A stretch of 64,000 nt of DNA from Nocardioidaceae bacterium (GCA_030655315.1 JAURVT010000052.1:1-64000), one strand, 5' to 3'; positions 1 to 8,323 are shown, numbered from the stretch's first letter. Numbers and translations are program-made. Notes: a model not told the origin generated them from the sequence alone.

Positions 1-1
1 G

Positions 2-406
2 CCCCGGGCGCTGTGGCGACCCGTGGTCGACGGCGGCGTGCCGCGCTCGCGGGTGGCCCGGGTGCGCGCCCGGACCGAGCGGCAGGCCGCGCAGTGGGAC
101 TCACGCCTCACCGCCGACGAGCGCGCCCGGCGCGACCGGCCGTCCGACACCGACGCCGGGCAGGGGCCGCCGAGCATCTGGAGCCCACCGGTCCGCGTGG
201 TGGCCTACTCCGGCCTGGAGGCGGACCGCCGCCGCGCGAGCGTCACGGTGTGGGCGAGGTCGGGCGGGTCGGCCACCTGGATGCGTCGGGACGTCGCCCT
301 GCAGTGGGCGCGCGGCGACTGGCGGGTGCGGTTCCCGCTGCCGGCCGCCTGGAGCACCGAACCGCCCACGTCGGACATCCGTCCGATCTCGGCCCTATCG
401 CCCTAA
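2..406 (+). CDS. VirB8/TcpC-like protein, C-terminal part (5' end outside window)
   Basis: This is the last 134 residues of a gene that begins before the window; the frame is open from base 2 to the TAA at 404-406. The tail contains a run of alternating strands ending in LQWARGDWRVRFPLPAAW. The same W...GDWR pattern ends the fold of the protein encoded at 2063-2908, so both may carry the NTF2-like domain of VirB8/TcpC assembly proteins. It sits directly upstream of the secretion-type operon on the same strand. The family assignment is inference from the paralogue and context, because the N-terminal membrane anchor lies outside the window. Confidence 0.5.
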   Translation, partial: PRALWRPVVDGGVPRSRVARVRARTERQAAQWDSRLTADERARRDRPSDTDAGQGPPSIWSPPVRVVAYSGLEADRRRASVTVWARSGGSATWMRRDVALQWARGDWRVRFPLPAAWSTEPPTSDIRPISALSP

Positions 407-410
407 CCGG

Positions 411-466
411 GGGACGCCTCGACGGGGCGTCCCTCACACTGGGGAGACGCGATCGCCGATCGCGTC
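411..466. promoter_or_regulatory. two palindromes between secretion genes
   Basis: Two inverted repeats lie side by side in the 113-base gap. The first (411-433) pairs GGGACGCC with GGCGTCCC across a short loop. The second (446-466) has perfect 10-base arms, GACGCGATCG and its complement, around one central base. The first could attenuate transcription. The second has almost no loop, so it looks more like a protein-binding palindrome than a terminator hairpin. What binds it is unknown. Confidence 0.45.
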
Positions 467-519
467 AGGATCATGCACACACGGACGGGGGACGTCGGGT
501 GGCCGACGAGGAGCAGATG

Positions 520-1749
520 ATGAGCGGCGAGCAGTTCGCGCAGCGACGCAACGCCGCGCCGCCGGGCGCCGCGCACCAGCCGCCGCAGCAGCCCCCGGGG
601 CGCCGTGTCGCGCCGGAGGGCGAGCGTCCGCCGGGACCGCCGCCCCCGCCGCCCACCCAGCAGGGCGGACCGCCCCGCGTGCCCGAGCAGGGACCGCCGC
701 AGGGCCGTCCCACCGGCCCGCCGGCGCAGCACCGCGACGGACCTCCGCAGCAGGGCGGGTGGGGCCCGGCGCCCGCCGGCCCCCCGCCCGAGCAGCAGCA
801 CGCACCGGCCGGGCCGGTCTCGGCCGACGCCTTCCTCGAGGGTCGCCAGCGCACCGCCCCGCTCGGCCCCGCGACGTGGGGCTGGCGCGGCTGGGTCCGC
901 CGGCTGACGTTCGGCCTCGTCGCGCCCAGCATGGGCAAGGCCGAGCAGGCCCACAACCACGACCGCAGCGCCGTCCAGCGCTCGTTCGAGGGCCCCCGCA
1001 CGATCGTCTTCGTCAACCCCAAGGGGGGCGCGGCCAAGACCACCAGCGTGCTGATGTCGGGCTACACCTTCGGCACCGTGCGCGGCGGCGGCGTCGTCGC
1101 GTGGGACAACAACGAGACCCGCGGCACCCTGGGTGTCCGCGGTCTGCGGGCCAACCACAACAACACCGCGCGCGAGCTGCTCGCCGCCCGCGAGCGCTTC
1201 TCCGACGTGTTCCGCGCACGCCTGGGCGACCTCGGCGGCTACGTCCGCTCCCAGGGCGAGGCGCACTTCGACCTGCTCGCCTCCGACGAGCAGCCGGGTG
1301 TCACCGGCACCATCCATGCCGACGACTTCCGCAACCTGCACCACCTGCTGAACCGCTTCTACCGGATGGTGCTGGTCGACACCGGCAACAACATCCGGGC
1401 CGAGAACTGGCTCGCGGCCGTCGACTCCGCCGATCTCCTCGTGGTGACCACCACTGTGCGCGAGGACACCGGCTACTCAGGCCTGTGGATGCTCGACGCG
1501 CTCGTCGCCGAGGGGCGTCAGGACCTCGTCGCGCGGTCGATCACCGTCCTGTCCGACCCGGCCCAGACCGTCGACAAGGAGCTCGCGGCGTCGCTCACCG
1601 AGGCGTACGCCTCGCGGTCGCGGCACGTCGTGCGGGTGCCGTTCGACCCGGTGCTCGTGTCGGGCTCCGTCGTGGACTACAGCCGCCTGTCGCGGGGGAC
1701 GCGGGACGCCTGGCTGCGCGCGTGCGCGGCCATGGCCGAGGCCCTGTGA
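520..1749 (+). CDS. ParA/MinD-like ATPase with proline/glutamine-rich N-terminus
   Basis: This protein is about 409 residues. Residues 1 to about 115 are a disordered Pro/Gln/Gly-rich arm. From about residue 160 there is a SIMIBI ATPase domain with a deviant Walker A, VNPKGGAAKTTS (around 168), and an acidic DTGNN segment near 287 matching the Walker B/switch region. MinD/ParA ATPases place protein machines on membranes or DNA, so a role positioning or energising the transfer apparatus is inferred. The start chosen is the second of two adjacent ATGs, six bases after GAGGAG; GTG at 499 after GGGGGA is a fair alternative. The stop overlaps the next start by one base (TGATG). Confidence 0.75.
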   Translation: MSGEQFAQRRNAAPPGAAHQPPQQPPGRRVAPEGERPPGPPPPPPTQQGGPPRVPEQGPPQGRPTGPPAQHRDGPPQQGGWGPAPAGPPPEQQHAPAGPVSADAFLEGRQRTAPLGPATWGWRGWVRRLTFGLVAPSMGKAEQAHNHDRSAVQRSFEGPRTIVFVNPKGGAAKTTSVLMSGYTFGTVRGGGVVAWDNNETRGTLGVRGLRANHNNTARELLAARERFSDVFRARLGDLGGYVRSQGEAHFDLLASDEQPGVTGTIHADDFRNLHHLLNRFYRMVLVDTGNNIRAENWLAAVDSADLLVVTTTVREDTGYSGLWMLDALVAEGRQDLVARSITVLSDPAQTVDKELAASLTEAYASRSRHVVRVPFDPVLVSGSVVDYSRLSRGTRDAWLRACAAMAEAL

Positions 1750-2066
1750 TGCTCGCCGTGGTGCTGCCCGGAGCGGAGGACGGCGGCACCGGGTTCAACC
1801 CGTTCGACGGCATCTCGCCGAGCTTCGGGCCGTTCCAGGGCCTGTTCACCTCGCGCGTCGGCGTCTTCCTGGCGATCGTGTGGGCGGCGGCGTTCGTGTA
1901 CGTCGCGTTCTGCCTGCTCGTGGCCATCGCCCGCGTGGCGACGAGCCGCAGGGGCGGCTACGGCGACGACCTCGACGACGCCCGCAACCAGCTCATCCGC
2001 AACGCCGCCGCGGCCGTGCTCCTCGCCGCCGTCCCGGTGATCTTCGGGGTGCTCGTCGGCACATGA
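1749..2066 (+). CDS. small membrane protein with two helices, pilin-like candidate
   Basis: This is a 105-residue protein with two hydrophobic segments, about 35-58 (VGVFLAIVWAAAFVYVAFCL) and about 85-104 near the C-terminus, joined by a charged loop rich in Arg and Asp. Its start overlaps the upstream stop by one base and its own stop forms ATGA with the next gene. Size and two-helix layout resemble VirB2/TrbC-type small membrane subunits of type IV systems, and its place before a TrbL/VirB6-like channel fits. There is no diagnostic motif, so it could be any small accessory membrane protein of the complex. Confidence 0.55.
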   Translation: MLAVVLPGAEDGGTGFNPFDGISPSFGPFQGLFTSRVGVFLAIVWAAAFVYVAFCLLVAIARVATSRRGGYGDDLDDARNQLIRNAAAAVLLAAVPVIFGVLVGT

Positions 2067-2908
2067 GCGTCCGCATCGACGACCCGGACACCGCGCAGCC
2101 CTCCCGGGGCGGCGGGGTGCGCGCTGCCCTCGTGGTGGTGGTCGGGCTGGTCGTGGTGGGTCTGCTCGTGTGGTCGTTCGTGCCGGCCGGGGACGACCCC
2201 GCCGAGCGGTCCGACCGGTTGTCGCGCACCGGCGACACCACCGCGACGGGCAGCCTCGAGCGCGGCACGGCGTCGGCCGACCTCGCCGGCGCGACGCGTC
2301 AGGTGGCCGGGGTGCCCCGCGGGTTCCCCCAGACGGTCGACGGCGCCGTCGAGTCCTACGTCGCCTCCCTCGGCCTGTTCGCCGCCGGCATGGCCCGGTT
2401 GACGGCGGCCGAGCTGGCCACCTTCGTCCGCGACTTCACCGGCACCGACACCGACTACTCCGCCCTCGCCGCCGACAAGCGCGCCCTACTCGGGCTCGAC
2501 GACCAGGGCCGCGTGATCGACGGCCGGGCCGGCGACGCCGTGGTGTCGGCCTGCCCGCCCGACCTCGGCGCCTACCGGACGAGCGACGTCGCGCCCGCGG
2601 ACGGTGCACCGACGTCGGTCACCGTGTCGTACTGGGGTCCCTGCGTCTACGGCGTCGGGTCGACGACCCACCGCGAGCGTCTCGACGTGGTCTGGCAGCA
2701 GACCACGGCCACCATGACCTGGACGTCCGGCGACTGGCGGCTCGCGCCGGGTGCGCAGCCGCCCGCGGCCCGGGCGCCGTCGCCCACCGACCTCAACCGG
2801 CCCGACACGACCTTCGCCCAGCGGGCCGCCCTGCTCGGCGACGGCTGGTCGCTGTTCAGCGGGGCCTCGCAGGCCTGGCCCACCGAGCTGCTGGGGCAGG
2901 AGCCGTGA
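2063..2908 (+). CDS. single-pass membrane protein, VirB8-like
   Basis: This is a 281-residue protein with a short cytoplasmic N-terminus, one hydrophobic anchor (about 20-43, ALVVVVGLVVVGLLVWSFV) and a large extracytoplasmic domain. The end of that domain (RLDVVWQQTTATMTWTSGDW) resembles the tail of the truncated gene at 2-406. VirB8/TcpC proteins have this layout: an N-terminal helix and a periplasmic or external NTF2-like fold that scaffolds a type IV secretion channel. ATGA overlap at the start and GTGA overlap at the end indicate coupled translation. The function is inferred from layout and neighbours. Confidence 0.55.
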   Translation: MSVRIDDPDTAQPSRGGGVRAALVVVVGLVVVGLLVWSFVPAGDDPAERSDRLSRTGDTTATGSLERGTASADLAGATRQVAGVPRGFPQTVDGAVESYVASLGLFAAGMARLTAAELATFVRDFTGTDTDYSALAADKRALLGLDDQGRVIDGRAGDAVVSACPPDLGAYRTSDVAPADGAPTSVTVSYWGPCVYGVGSTTHRERLDVVWQQTTATMTWTSGDWRLAPGAQPPAARAPSPTDLNRPDTTFAQRAALLGDGWSLFSGASQAWPTELLGQEP

Positions 2909-4362
2909 GCGCGAGGCGCCTCCTCCTGGCGCTCCAGGCGCTGCTGATCGCCGTCGGTCTCGCCCTCCCCGCCCTCCCGGCCGCCGCCGAGGCGCCCGAC
3001 GTCTGCGCGACCAACCCGGCTGCCTGCACGGTCGGCACCACGCCGGGCATCGAGTCCTCCCCGTCGGTCGGCAGCGTCGACGACGGGTCGCAGGGCATCG
3101 TGTCGCCGAGCGTCGAGACCGAGCGGACGCTCGCCGCGATCAACGAGTTCACGCCGGAGAACGCCGTCGACTCCTGGGCCCAGGCGTCGGCCGAGGGCGC
3201 GGTCTCGATCCTCGGCAAGGTGTCGGCCTGGCAGGACCGCGTCACGACCCCCGCCTTCGACCGCTCGTGGTGGCGCGACCAGTACGCCGTGATGTTCGGC
3301 CTCAGCCTGATGCTGTTCGCCTTCATGCTCGTGATCGTGGTGGCACGCGTCGGCGGCCCGGACGGCTCGGTGCCCGCCGCCCAGCTGCTGCGCGACTCCG
3401 GTCTCAAGCTGTGGCTCGTCCCGGTGGTCCTCGCGATCGCCCCGATCGTCCTGTCGCTGGTCCAGGGCACCACGGCCGAGCTCGCACGCTCGTTCGCGTC
3501 CGAGACCGGTGACGGCGCCGGCGGGGCCACGTCGGAGTTCCTCGACCAGATGACCGCGGTGAGCGGTGGCTTCGACGCCTTCGGCGGCGCGATCCTGGCG
3601 CTGCTGGTGCTGATGGGCATCCTGGTGTTCTCGGTGCTGCTGCTCATCGAGGTGGCCGTGGCCAGCTGGGGCCTGAACCTGCTCGGCCTGGTGGTGCCGA
3701 TCGCCATCGTCATGCACGTGTACCCGCCGTGGAGGCGGCCGCTCGCGCGGATCGCCGGCCTGATGTTCGGGCTGATGTTCACGCCCGTCGCGGTGAACTT
3801 CGTCTACTGGACCTTCTTCTCCACGGCCCAGGACCTGACCGACGGCCTGGACCTGTTCGGCACCGCCCTGTTCCTGCTCATCGGCACCCTGCTGCTCTGC
3901 GCGGCGCCCGTGCTGCTCATGCAGCTGTTCACGGTGCTCGCCCCGCGCTTCGCCGGACCCGCGCCGGCGACGGCCGGCGGCCCGCGTGGCGACGGGCCGT
4001 CGGCACGGTCGGTGACGCGGCTGTCGGACCACTTCCGCACCAAGGAGGGCTTCGCGGCGCAGACGTCGATGGTGCACGCGCACGAGCGGTCGGCTGCCCC
4101 CGCCGCCGGGCCCTCCGGTGACGGGGCCGCCGGGCCGCGGACCCGCACCGTCGAGCGTCCCGACCCACCGCGGCGCGCGGCCGCGGTGGACCGTCCCGAG
4201 CGTGACCCCGACCCCGGGGTGGAGCCCGAGGCCGTGCGCGCCCACGAGGCGGTCGCCGCGCAGCTGGGCGGCAAGAACGCCGACGAGGCGTTCGACCCCG
4301 AGCCGTTCGACCCGCCGCCCGCGCCGGGAGAGCCGCGCGACGACGGGTGGTGGCACCGGTGA
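2905..4362 (+). CDS. TrbL/VirB6-like polytopic channel protein
   Basis: This is a 485-residue protein. The N-terminus has an Arg-Arg start, a hydrophobic core and an AAAEA-type cleavage region, consistent with a signal peptide of about 30 residues. Membrane helices follow at about 127-149, 167-186, 226-272 (probably two), 283-305 and 317-345. The last 130 residues are a charged, proline-rich cytoplasmic tail. This architecture matches TrbL/VirB6-type inner channel subunits of conjugation-like systems, including chromosomal actinobacterial ones encoded next to SCO6880-family genes. Start is GTG within a GTGA overlap, and the stop overlaps the next GTG. Confidence 0.7.
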   Translation: MSARRLLLALQALLIAVGLALPALPAAAEAPDVCATNPAACTVGTTPGIESSPSVGSVDDGSQGIVSPSVETERTLAAINEFTPENAVDSWAQASAEGAVSILGKVSAWQDRVTTPAFDRSWWRDQYAVMFGLSLMLFAFMLVIVVARVGGPDGSVPAAQLLRDSGLKLWLVPVVLAIAPIVLSLVQGTTAELARSFASETGDGAGGATSEFLDQMTAVSGGFDAFGGAILALLVLMGILVFSVLLLIEVAVASWGLNLLGLVVPIAIVMHVYPPWRRPLARIAGLMFGLMFTPVAVNFVYWTFFSTAQDLTDGLDLFGTALFLLIGTLLLCAAPVLLMQLFTVLAPRFAGPAPATAGGPRGDGPSARSVTRLSDHFRTKEGFAAQTSMVHAHERSAAPAAGPSGDGAAGPRTRTVERPDPPRRAAAVDRPERDPDPGVEPEAVRAHEAVAAQLGGKNADEAFDPEPFDPPPAPGEPRDDGWWHR

Positions 4363-5864
4363 GCACCGCGTCGTCGGGCGGACCGGGCGCCACCGTCAGC
4401 CTGCTGGGTGGCGAGACGCGTCGCCGCAACCTCTTCGGCTCGTTCAGCGGTGGCCAGGTGGCCGTCCTCACCGGAGCCAGCGTGCTCTGGCTGGTCGTCC
4501 TGCTGGTGTCGCAGTCGTTCCCGGTGCTGGTCGTCGGCGTGCTCGCGCTGCTCGGGCTGTCGTGGCTGCTGCGCCGCCAGGACTCCAGCGGCGACTCGTG
4601 GGGCCGCACGCGCGGCGAGGGCCTGTGGTTCTGGATGCGCCGTCGTCGCGAGCTGGACGTCTGGTCGCCCGGCGGCGACCTGCCCAGCGCCGTCGGCAGC
4701 TTCCGCGAGCTCACCTACGCCGACGACCCCGACGCCCCGCCGGTCGCGATCATCCACCAGCGCGACCGCGCCCAGCGGTTCGGCCCGCAGTCGACCCTGG
4801 TCGCGGTGCTCGAGATCGTCGGCGGCGGCGACGGCCTGCGCGAGGTCACCGAGGTCAACCGCCGCGGCTCCCGCTTCGGGCAGCTGCTCGGCACCCTGGC
4901 CTCGCCGGAGTCGCCCGTCGAGCAGATCGACATCGAGACCCGCGTGCTGCCGGCCGACCCGTCGGCCTACGCCGACGAGATGGCCGCGATGCTCGCCCCC
5001 GGCTGCCCGCCCGCGCTGCGCGCGAGCATGGAGCAGCTCGCCGCCCACGGCGCTGCCCAGACCGAGACCTACCGGACGTTCGCCACGGTGCGGATGCCGC
5101 TGGCCGCCGTGCAGGCGCGCGTCGTCGGACGCGTGGCGTCAGCCGAGGACACCGTCGTCGCCGCCGTGGACGCGCTGCGCGTCGTCGTCGACCGCCTCGA
5201 GCGGTCGGGCCACGTGGTGCGCGGCGTGCTCGGACCCCGGCGCATCGCCGCGATGGTGCGCCACCTGCACGTCCCGAGCTTCGGTCTGGACGATCTCGAC
5301 GGCCTCGAGCGGATCCGCGACGGGTGGGCCTTCCCCGTCGTCCCGATGCGTGACGCCGTGCGCGTCGACGGACCGGACGGGCCGTGGTTCCACGCGGTGG
5401 CCTCGGTGCCGCGCGACTCCTGGCCGATGGACGTGGTGGGCATGCGGTGGATGCAGAACCTCGTCACCGACGTGAACCCCGCGACCATCCGCACGGTCAA
5501 GGCACAGCACCGGCTCGTCCCCAAGCGCCTCGCGCGCGGCAAGGCGACGATCGGCCTGACGCTCGACACCGCGGCCATCCGCTCGCGGGAGAAGAAGCAG
5601 GCGGTCTCGACCGGTGAGGACGAGGCGTCGGCGACCGCGGCCCAGCGGGTGATGAACGACCTGCTCGGTGCCGGCACCGCGGGCGACCACGCCGCGGTGC
5701 GGATCATCGTCTCGGCTCCGGACCTCGCCGCGCTGCGGATCGCGCGGTCGGCGGTGTCGGCGGCGGCCGAGGACTCAGGCATCACCCGGCTGCGGTGGTA
5801 CGAGAACCGCCACCACCAGGCGCTCGTGCTCGGTGCGCCGCTCGCGAGGGGGATCCAGGCATGA
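4359..5864 (+). CDS. SCO6880-family protein of an actinobacterial type IV-like system
   Basis: This 501-residue protein has two closely spaced membrane helices near the N-terminus (about 29-72) and a long soluble remainder with no Walker motif that I can see. Order, length and the N-terminal helix pair match the SCO6880 family, a conserved but functionally uncharacterised component of actinobacterial conjugation/secretion loci. It lies between a TrbL-like channel and a VirB4-like ATPase, where PrgI/VirB3-type proteins sit in other systems, so a membrane adaptor for the ATPase is a reasonable inference. GTG at 4359 is chosen because it makes the GTGA overlap with the upstream stop. Confidence 0.75.
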   Translation: MSTASSGGPGATVSLLGGETRRRNLFGSFSGGQVAVLTGASVLWLVVLLVSQSFPVLVVGVLALLGLSWLLRRQDSSGDSWGRTRGEGLWFWMRRRRELDVWSPGGDLPSAVGSFRELTYADDPDAPPVAIIHQRDRAQRFGPQSTLVAVLEIVGGGDGLREVTEVNRRGSRFGQLLGTLASPESPVEQIDIETRVLPADPSAYADEMAAMLAPGCPPALRASMEQLAAHGAAQTETYRTFATVRMPLAAVQARVVGRVASAEDTVVAAVDALRVVVDRLERSGHVVRGVLGPRRIAAMVRHLHVPSFGLDDLDGLERIRDGWAFPVVPMRDAVRVDGPDGPWFHAVASVPRDSWPMDVVGMRWMQNLVTDVNPATIRTVKAQHRLVPKRLARGKATIGLTLDTAAIRSREKKQAVSTGEDEASATAAQRVMNDLLGAGTAGDHAAVRIIVSAPDLAALRIARSAVSAAAEDSGITRLRWYENRHHQALVLGAPLARGIQA

Positions 5865-5890
5865 GGGGCGAGGAGGTGCGGGTCAGGTGA
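5861..5890 (+). CDS. possible 9-codon coupling minicistron
   Basis: A 9-residue frame (MRGEEVRVR) opens with an ATGA overlap on the stop of the SCO6880-family gene and closes with a GTGA overlap on the start of the ATPase gene. Its Glu-Glu codons are GAGGAG, which is also the ribosome binding site for the ATPase gene. It could pass ribosomes from one gene to the next, or be a by-product of the Shine-Dalgarno sequence. It has no recognisable domain. Confidence 0.3.
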   Translation: MRGEEVRVR

Positions 5891-7332
5891 GCATGCTGCG
5901 TCCGCGCACGAGGGACGAGGCGCCCGCCGTCCCCGAGGAGCCCGCCGCGGAGGCGCCGGCACCCGAGCCGAGGCGACGCTCGTCGCGCCGGGCCCGCTGG
6001 CTCGACCGGCTGGGGCTGTACGAGGTGTCCGAGGAGACGATCTTCACCTCCACGCGCCAGGCGCAGGCGGTCAACCCCGCGCTGGTCGCGACCCACGCGC
6101 CGCTGGCGGGGCCCATCACCGGCGTCGACGTCGACACCGGCAACGCCGTCTCCAACGGCCCGCACGAGCTCTACGCGCAGCGGCGCATCACCTCGCCCAA
6201 CGTGGTCGTCCTCGGCGACGTCGGCTCCGCGAAGTCGTCGCTCGTGAAGACCGTGTACGTCGCCCGTGCCGTCGCGTGCGGCAAGCAGGTGGCGGTCTTC
6301 GACCGCAAGAACCAGGAGGGACGCGGGGAGTACGCCGACGTCGCCCGGGTCTGCGACGGCACCACCATCGCCTTCTCGCGCACCAAGGGCTCGGCCATCA
6401 ACCTGCTCGACCCGCGCATCTCGACGTCGTCGCGCGACGGCGACACCGACGCCCGCATCGGCCAGGACCGGCTGCTGCTGATGGCCGCCGAGTACGCGCA
6501 CGGACGGCTCAGCTCGCACGAGCACCACGCACTGCGCTCGGCCCACCGCACGGCGCTCGCCCGCGCCGGTGCCGACGGTCGCAACGCCACCATCCACGAC
6601 GTCGTCGACGCGCTCTACGCGCCCGAGGCCGACGCCGTGCCGCGCGCCCACCTCGCCGAGAGCGAGGTCGTCACCCCACGCGACGTCGTCGACTGGGGGA
6701 TGGCGCTCGCGATGGACCTGGAGCGGTTCGTCGACGGCGACCTGTCCGGCCTGATCGACGCCGACACCTCGGACTCGGTCGACTGGTCCGCACCACTGCT
6801 CGTGTTCGACACCTCCGAGCTCGACGAGGACTCACCCGCGCTGTCGCTGGTGATGGCGTTGGTGGCCACGTTCCTGTCGTCGGTGTGGGCCGCGCGACCC
6901 GGCCAGCGGATCATCGTGCTCGAGGAGGGCTACCACACGGCCCGCCTCACCGGCCCGGGCACGACGAGCGTCGCGGGCATCCTGCGCTCGCTCGTCAAGC
7001 GTGGACGCGGCATCGGCCTGGCGTTCGTCACCGTCATCCACCACGTGTCCGACCTGCCGCCCGACTCCGACGCGATGAGCCTCGTGCGCGAGGCGCAGGT
7101 GGTGCACGTGTACCGGCAGTCGCGCTCCGACGACGCCCGGACCGTGGTGTCGCTGTTCGGCCTGCCGTCGTGGTCCGAGGACCTGTTGCCCGCCGTCGAG
7201 CCGGGGGTGCACGTGCTGAAGGTCGGCAAGGAGCCCGCACGCCTCGTCCGGCACATCCGTACCCGGATCGAGGAGGGCTTCACCGACACCGACGCGGCGA
7301 TGACCGGGGCGCGCCGAGGCACCGCCTCCTGA
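5887..7332 (+). CDS. VirB4/TraC-like ATP-binding protein
   Basis: This is a 481-residue soluble ATPase. It has a Walker A motif GDVGSAKSSLVKT at about 110-122, where Ala replaces the usual Gly before Lys, and a Walker B motif RIIVLEEGYH near 340. Both fit the HerA/FtsK-type ATPases that drive type IV secretion (VirB4, TraC, VirD4). No membrane helix is visible, which favours a VirB4-like role over a VirD4-type coupling protein. The start is GTG at 5887, ten bases after GAGGAGG, overlapping the stop of the short frame upstream. It is the last gene of the operon and converges with the L,D-transpeptidase 11 bases away. Confidence 0.75.
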   Translation: MSMLRPRTRDEAPAVPEEPAAEAPAPEPRRRSSRRARWLDRLGLYEVSEETIFTSTRQAQAVNPALVATHAPLAGPITGVDVDTGNAVSNGPHELYAQRRITSPNVVVLGDVGSAKSSLVKTVYVARAVACGKQVAVFDRKNQEGRGEYADVARVCDGTTIAFSRTKGSAINLLDPRISTSSRDGDTDARIGQDRLLLMAAEYAHGRLSSHEHHALRSAHRTALARAGADGRNATIHDVVDALYAPEADAVPRAHLAESEVVTPRDVVDWGMALAMDLERFVDGDLSGLIDADTSDSVDWSAPLLVFDTSELDEDSPALSLVMALVATFLSSVWAARPGQRIIVLEEGYHTARLTGPGTTSVAGILRSLVKRGRGIGLAFVTVIHHVSDLPPDSDAMSLVREAQVVHVYRQSRSDDARTVVSLFGLPSWSEDLLPAVEPGVHVLKVGKEPARLVRHIRTRIEEGFTDTDAAMTGARRGTAS

Positions 7333-7343
7333 CCGGGCCCGCC

Positions 7344-8069
7344 TCAGCGGCCGATGGCGATGACGGGCTCGTACCGCGGGTGCAGCAGCTCCATCATGTC
7401 CTGCATGAAGGCCCGCGGGACCGACACGCAGCCGCCCGTCGCGCCGGAGCCGTTGACGTGCAGGAAGATCCCCGACCCCTTGCGCCTGACGGCCGTCGGC
7501 CGGTTGAAGTCGATGACGATCGCCCAGCGGTACTGGCTGCGGTAGGACGGCAGGTACTCCGAGCCGTTGCGCCGGCTCGACGGGAGCGCGTGCCGGAACC
7601 CGCCCTGGCTGCGGTTGCGCAGCTGGTTGTAGAACGCCGACGCGTTGTCCTGCACCCAGTAGTCGCCGGTGCGCACCCGGTGAAACGGCAGGTCGGTGCC
7701 CGCGGGCGCGGCGCTGTTGCCGAACGCCTCGCGCATCGCGTACGTGCCCGTCGGCGTGGTGCTCGTCCACTGCTTGCGCTCACTGCCCGCGACGAGTCCG
7801 CCGGACCCGATCCGGGCGTCGGTCGTGGTGCGCCGCGCGTCCCAGCCGGTGGAGGTCCTGCGCCAGTAGGTGACGCGGGCGCGCGTCCCCGAGCTGCGGT
7901 TGACGGTCACCACCTGCTGGGTGTCGGCGGCGAGCGTCACCCTCACCCCGCCGAGCGTGACGGTGCGCGTCGCGGCGTCGGCGGGCGGCGTCCCCACGCC
8001 CAGTGCCACCGCGACCACCAGCACCACGGCCGTCAGGAGCGGGACGGGCAGCTGCAGGCGTCGGCTCAC
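7344..8069 (-). CDS. secreted L,D-transpeptidase (YkuD fold)
   Basis: This is a 241-residue protein with a signal peptide (VSRRLQLPVPLLTAVVLVVA, cleavage near ADA-AT) and a C-terminal YkuD domain. The catalytic stretch FLHVNGSGATGGCVSVPR carries the His and the nucleophilic Cys expected of L,D-transpeptidases. These enzymes make 3-3 peptidoglycan cross-links or attach proteins outside the membrane. GTG at 8069 is chosen for its 8-base distance from GGGGAGG; GTG at 8072 is possible. The 5' side abuts the MITE-like element at 8115-8323. It converges on the secretion operon, so a cell-wall remodelling link is possible but not shown. Confidence 0.85.
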   Translation of the reverse strand: MSRRLQLPVPLLTAVVLVVAVALGVGTPPADAATRTVTLGGVRVTLAADTQQVVTVNRSSGTRARVTYWRRTSTGWDARRTTTDARIGSGGLVAGSERKQWTSTTPTGTYAMREAFGNSAAPAGTDLPFHRVRTGDYWVQDNASAFYNQLRNRSQGGFRHALPSSRRNGSEYLPSYRSQYRWAIVIDFNRPTAVRRKGSGIFLHVNGSGATGGCVSVPRAFMQDMMELLHPRYEPVIAIGR

Positions 8070-8114
8070 CACCCCATCCTCCCCGACCGGGCGGGTCGGC
8101 GTCCCGTCCTGGTG

Positions 8115-8323
8115 TCGGATTCCCAGGTAGGCACGGGTTTCCGACGCAACCGCGGCGAGCTCTCCGTGGTCCCGTCGGTCCTCCATGCCGAGTGGGGCCG
8201 CCGGGACGGGTGGGACGACGTCGTCGTCCGCGTCACTCCTGCACCACCTGGCACGGAGAACCGGACCGATACCCGGGAAGTTCTCCGTGGTTCCGTCGGA
8301 AGTCCCCGCCTACCTGGGAATCG
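8115..8323 (-). repeat. MITE-like palindromic element, copy A
   Basis: This is a roughly 209-base non-coding element. Its left end is the 22-base terminal sequence starting TCGGATTCCCAGGTAGGC. The right end carries the inverse, GCCTACCTGGGAATC, with the outermost bases decayed. Inside, the arms contain GAGCTCTCCGTGG and GAAGTTCTCCGTGG segments able to form hairpins. It aligns along most of its length with the reverse complement of the element at 34070-34310. No transposase is encoded. The right terminal repeat runs into the PaaX-like gene and provides its stop codon. Confidence 0.8.

Noticed and set aside
7344-8186. Longer N-terminal form of the L,D-transpeptidase starting at 8186
   Set aside because: It would translate part of the repeat element and place about 40 residues before the signal peptide; GTG 8069 after GGGGAGG is a better start.
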